Source of the DNA: Tannockella sp964369175
GTDB lineage: Bacteria; Bacillota_I; Bacilli_A; Erysipelotrichales; Coprobacillaceae
Direction: 5' to 3'
Length of the DNA stretch: 41,039 nucleotides
NCBI GenBank assembly: GCA_964369175.1
Contig: CAYJEM010000010.1
Location: 1 to 41,039, forward strand
The notes under the pieces were generated by a model. The model saw only the letters and a list, made by a program, of their open reading frames with translations. It did no database searches and was not told the origin of the DNA. The translations under genes were made by a program, and so were the position numbers. Positions 38,496 to 41,039 of this stretch are shown piece after piece. The first letter of the stretch is position 1, and each line of letters begins with the position of its first letter.

Positions 38496-39819
38496 TAGTC
38501 TTTCTAGAAAAGCATCGTTTACTAGTGTTTTAAAATTCACGTTTCCAACAATCTGTATGATGATTTTTATGTCAATGTATACAATTGTTGATGGAATATT
38601 CGTTGCTAGGTTTGTTAGCACAACTGCATTGTCGGCTGTAAATATTGTTTATCCAATGTACAGTGTTGTTATTGGAATTGGAATTATGCTAGCAACTGGA
38701 GGAAGTGCCATAGTTGCTCGTATGATGGGTGAAGGCAAAGGACAAGAAGCCCGTCAGTATTTTACAATGTTGGTCGTTGTAGCAGCAATTATGGGGATTG
38801 TATTTTGTGTTCTAGGATTTCTATTTCTAGATCCAATCTTACGTCTTTTAGGCGCAACTGATACGATTTTACCTTTTGCACATGATTATTTATTTGGTCT
38901 ATTGTTTTTTATGACGATGACAATTCTTCAAATAATCTTTCAATATTTCTTTGTTACTGCAGGCAAGCCAGGATTAGGTTTGGTTACTACGATTATTAGT
39001 GGACTTACTAATATTGTTCTAGATTACGTATTTATCGTTGTTTTTGATATGGGAATTATTGGAGCAGCATATGCTACTGGACTTGGAGCAACAACAACAT
39101 TTGTATTTGGTTTGTATTATTTTTGGAAATACAAAAATGGAAGTTTGTATTTTGAAAAGTTTACATTTCACTTTAAATTTATTAAAGAAGCATGTATTAA
39201 TGGTTCTTCAGAAATGGTTAGTAATCTTGCAAACTCGATTACAACCTTATTATTTAATATTCAAATGTTATCACTTGTAGGTGATGATGGAGTAGCGGCA
39301 ATAACAATCATCTTATATTCTCAATTTTTATTAAATGCAATCTATTTAGGTTATTCTTCTGGTGTTGGCGCATTGCTTGCTTACAATTATGGGGAAAAAA
39401 ATATTGTTCAGTTAAAGCGTTTATTTAAAATAAGCTTGATATTTATTTTAGCAACGTCAGGTATTACATTTATTGTTGCAAGGGTTATTGCACCGATACT
39501 TGTGGGATTATTTTCTGCAAATCAACCAAGTGTTTATGAACTGGCATTGCGTGGTATGGAATTGTTTTCTTATTCCTTTATAATTATTGGTTTTAATATT
39601 TTTGCCTCAGGTTTATTTACATCACTTTCTAATGGAAAGATTTCAGCAATTATATCATTCTTTAGAACATTTATTGTTATTTCGGTATTTATTATGGTAT
39701 TACCAATGGTTTTAGGTGTTGATGGTATCTGGCTAGCATTACCTTTTGCAGAAATGATTGCCTTAATAATATCAATAACATTTGTAGTGAAAAATAGAAA
39801 AAAATATCATTATTACTAA
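38488..39819 (+). CDS. MATE-family multidrug efflux transporter
   Basis: 443 residues, about 12 membrane segments. MATE motifs include LKFTFPTICMMIFMSMYTIVDGIFVARF at the start (shown here only as the recognisable 'P...M.....Y...D.....' pattern), GGSAIVARMMGEGK, FFVTAGKPGLG, and YNYGEKN in the second half. The start is ATG 38488, 9 bases after GGAGG; a GTG at 38482 is too close to that site. MATE pumps export cationic drugs or metabolites with Na+ or H+. It is coupled to the MarR gene upstream and ends in a bidirectional terminator. Confidence 0.93.
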   Translation: MNNSLSRKASFTSVLKFTFPTICMMIFMSMYTIVDGIFVARFVSTTALSAVNIVYPMYSVVIGIGIMLATGGSAIVARMMGEGKGQEARQYFTMLVVVAAIMGIVFCVLGFLFLDPILRLLGATDTILPFAHDYLFGLLFFMTMTILQIIFQYFFVTAGKPGLGLVTTIISGLTNIVLDYVFIVVFDMGIIGAAYATGLGATTTFVFGLYYFWKYKNGSLYFEKFTFHFKFIKEACINGSSEMVSNLANSITTLLFNIQMLSLVGDDGVAAITIILYSQFLLNAIYLGYSSGVGALLAYNYGEKNIVQLKRLFKISLIFILATSGITFIVARVIAPILVGLFSANQPSVYELALRGMELFSYSFIIIGFNIFASGLFTSLSNGKISAIISFFRTFIVISVFIMVLPMVLGVDGIWLALPFAEMIALIISITFVVKNRKKYHYY

Positions 39820-39847
39820 AAAGAAGCTCACGTTGAGCTTCTTTTAT
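39818..39847. terminator. Bidirectional terminator
   Basis: Perfect stem AAAAGAAGCTCA/TGAGCTTCTTTT with a CGT loop, between the convergent MATE and DUF4272 genes. Confidence 0.9.
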
Positions 39848-41031
39848 GCTGGGGTTTCAATTTTGTCAAAGTCATCACCATATAAAGTAGTTACTAGCCA
39901 ATTTAAAGTATAATGGCGTTCCATGACTACTCCTGGATCAAAGTTTGGATTTGGTTGTTGATTTTTCACTCTTTGTTCAATGCTTGCCCAGTGTAATTGC
40001 ATCATTAAATCTTGTTGAATAAGTAGTTCCTCATTGCTTCTAAGGTTTGATTTTTCAATCAAATCTTGAAGACTTGTAAATTCATTGAACTTTTGTGCAA
40101 GTAATGATACATCGCATACTTGATTTATTGGTGGTATGTCAATATGTCCAAGAGCCCATAATAGAATAGCTGCTCCTTCATAACGCCAAATGAATTGAAT
40201 ACATGTTTGTTCATCAATGTTTTGATTTTGAATATAAGCATTTTCTTTTGGTGTTAGGTAATTAAAAGCATTATATTTACTATTTAGTGTAGAAATAAAT
40301 GCAAATACTTCATCATAAGAAAGTTTTTCAACTAAAATTCCTTCAGAAAACAAACCGACAGTAAATAGTGAAACAGCTCTAGTAGCAGTGTCTTCAACGC
40401 TTCTAATAGAAACTTCACTACTAGACAGGGCTAGTTGCATATGCGTTGGTGTAGTAATCCCTAATGTACTTAAATATTCGTGATTGTTTTGATAACGATT
40501 TGAATCTTCACTAGTTGGCTTTGCTTTATCGCTATATAAAGTATCAGCGCTAACTGTTGGTTGATATGTTTCTAATTCACTTTTACCTTCTTTATTCAAG
40601 ATTAATTTATAATCACTATCATAGATTGAAAGATCTGGCATCATCATTAAACCTTGAATATCTTTAAGGGTATATATTACATTTGTAAATAAATAATTTG
40701 CACGGTCTTGATTTTGAGTAGTGTCAAATTCAATAGTATACATACAGTTACATAGTTGTAATTTTACAAGTAATGGTTCTTTAACATTAATTGTATTTGT
40801 TTCTATATTGGAATAGAATTTCATCATTCCTTGTAGTTGTCCTTGCCATTTTTCATAAGTATTAGCATGACTTGGTACATTTATATATATCTTTGAATTA
40901 TCTTTTAAGGTACATGCGTAACCTGTTTCATGGATTTGAACTGATTGAACATATTCATTAATATGCTTACAAAAGATGTTTTTTAATTCTTCAATTGATT
41001 GCAGATTAGCTAGTATTGTAATTGTTAACAT
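39844..41031 (-). CDS. DUF4272-domain protein
   Basis: 395 residues. The N-terminal 170 residues are unassigned alpha/beta. The C-terminal 210 residues match DUF4272 by pattern: RAVSLFTVGL near its start, then CIQFIWRYEGAAILLWALGHID, an 'INQVCDV' segment, LHWASIEQRVKN, and NFDPGVVMERHYTLNWLV at the end. Function unknown; DUF4272 proteins occur in many bacteria and are sometimes found near toxin loci. The ATG lies only 8 bases from the right edge, so the upstream signals are outside the window and a longer start cannot be excluded. Confidence 0.85.
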   Translation of the reverse strand: MLTITILANLQSIEELKNIFCKHINEYVQSVQIHETGYACTLKDNSKIYINVPSHANTYEKWQGQLQGMMKFYSNIETNTINVKEPLLVKLQLCNCMYTIEFDTTQNQDRANYLFTNVIYTLKDIQGLMMMPDLSIYDSDYKLILNKEGKSELETYQPTVSADTLYSDKAKPTSEDSNRYQNNHEYLSTLGITTPTHMQLALSSSEVSIRSVEDTATRAVSLFTVGLFSEGILVEKLSYDEVFAFISTLNSKYNAFNYLTPKENAYIQNQNIDEQTCIQFIWRYEGAAILLWALGHIDIPPINQVCDVSLLAQKFNEFTSLQDLIEKSNLRSNEELLIQQDLMMQLHWASIEQRVKNQQPNPNFDPGVVMERHYTLNWLVTTLYGDDFDKIETPA

Positions 41032-41039
41032 AAAATTCT

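Overview
The window comes from a very AT-rich, Gram-positive-type bacterium (Bacillota). Start sites carry strong AGGAGG-type ribosome binding sites, intrinsic terminators are frequent, the lipoproteins have Gram-positive lipoboxes, and TGA is used as a stop, so the code is standard. The gene mix (PadR/DUF1700/DUF4097 operon, CyuA-type cysteine desulfidase, 2Fe-type superoxide reductase, sortase-like surface protein) would suit a gut anaerobe of the Erysipelotrichia/Coprobacillus type. That placement is inference. I see no rRNA, tRNA, CRISPR array, transposase or phage gene.

Left half (1-20.5 kb): a polymorphic-toxin island. A TPR gene, a headless gene remnant and a lipoprotein come first. 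They are followed by a regulatory stretch with repeats, a small membrane-anchored protein and a 2922-residue secreted WapA/Rhs-like protein. This protein has a signal peptide, a DNRLRE-like domain, LysM, a DUF6531-like entry, a long YD-repeat shell, an Rhs core, a hydrophobic pretoxin region and a C-terminal GIY-YIG-type nuclease. Its immunity gene starts one base after its stop codon. About 9 kb of displaced cassettes follow: three copies of the immunity gene (one with a nonsense codon) with near-identical ends and a diverged middle, a stand-alone GIY-YIG toxin tip, and a second toxin tip with its own overlapping immunity-type gene. A recognisable scar of the Rhs pretoxin region lies before that second tip. 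The island also holds a DUF695-like gene, a double-CxxC (SitI6-like) gene, a nonsense-broken gene, a frameshifted remnant, two TPR membrane proteins and an unusual cytoplasmic protein made only of YD-like repeats. I read it as an accretion record of toxin-tip replacement in which older immunity genes were kept.

Right half (20.5-41 kb): mostly core functions in short operons divided by clear terminators. In order: a LacI-family regulator and nanE with a palindromic operator; two membrane proteins on the minus strand; rmuC-cyuA, divergent from one of those over a mirror-image promoter; an 805-residue surface protein; and a three-gene signalling operon (7TM pseudokinase, PAS-like histidine kinase, LuxR-type regulator). 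This is followed by a degenerate stand-alone receiver, a lipoprotein and a 4-TM protein. Next come small hypotheticals, a desulfoferrodoxin, the PadR-DUF1700-DUF4097 operon (minus strand), a MarR-MATE efflux operon, and a DUF4272 gene running off the right edge.

The strongest candidate for something new is the left island, especially the constant-variable-constant immunity family paired with two GIY-YIG toxin variants and the YD-only cytoplasmic protein. The second is the pseudokinase/kinase/regulator/pseudo-receiver group, which is flanked by two copies of the same 12-base partial palindrome.
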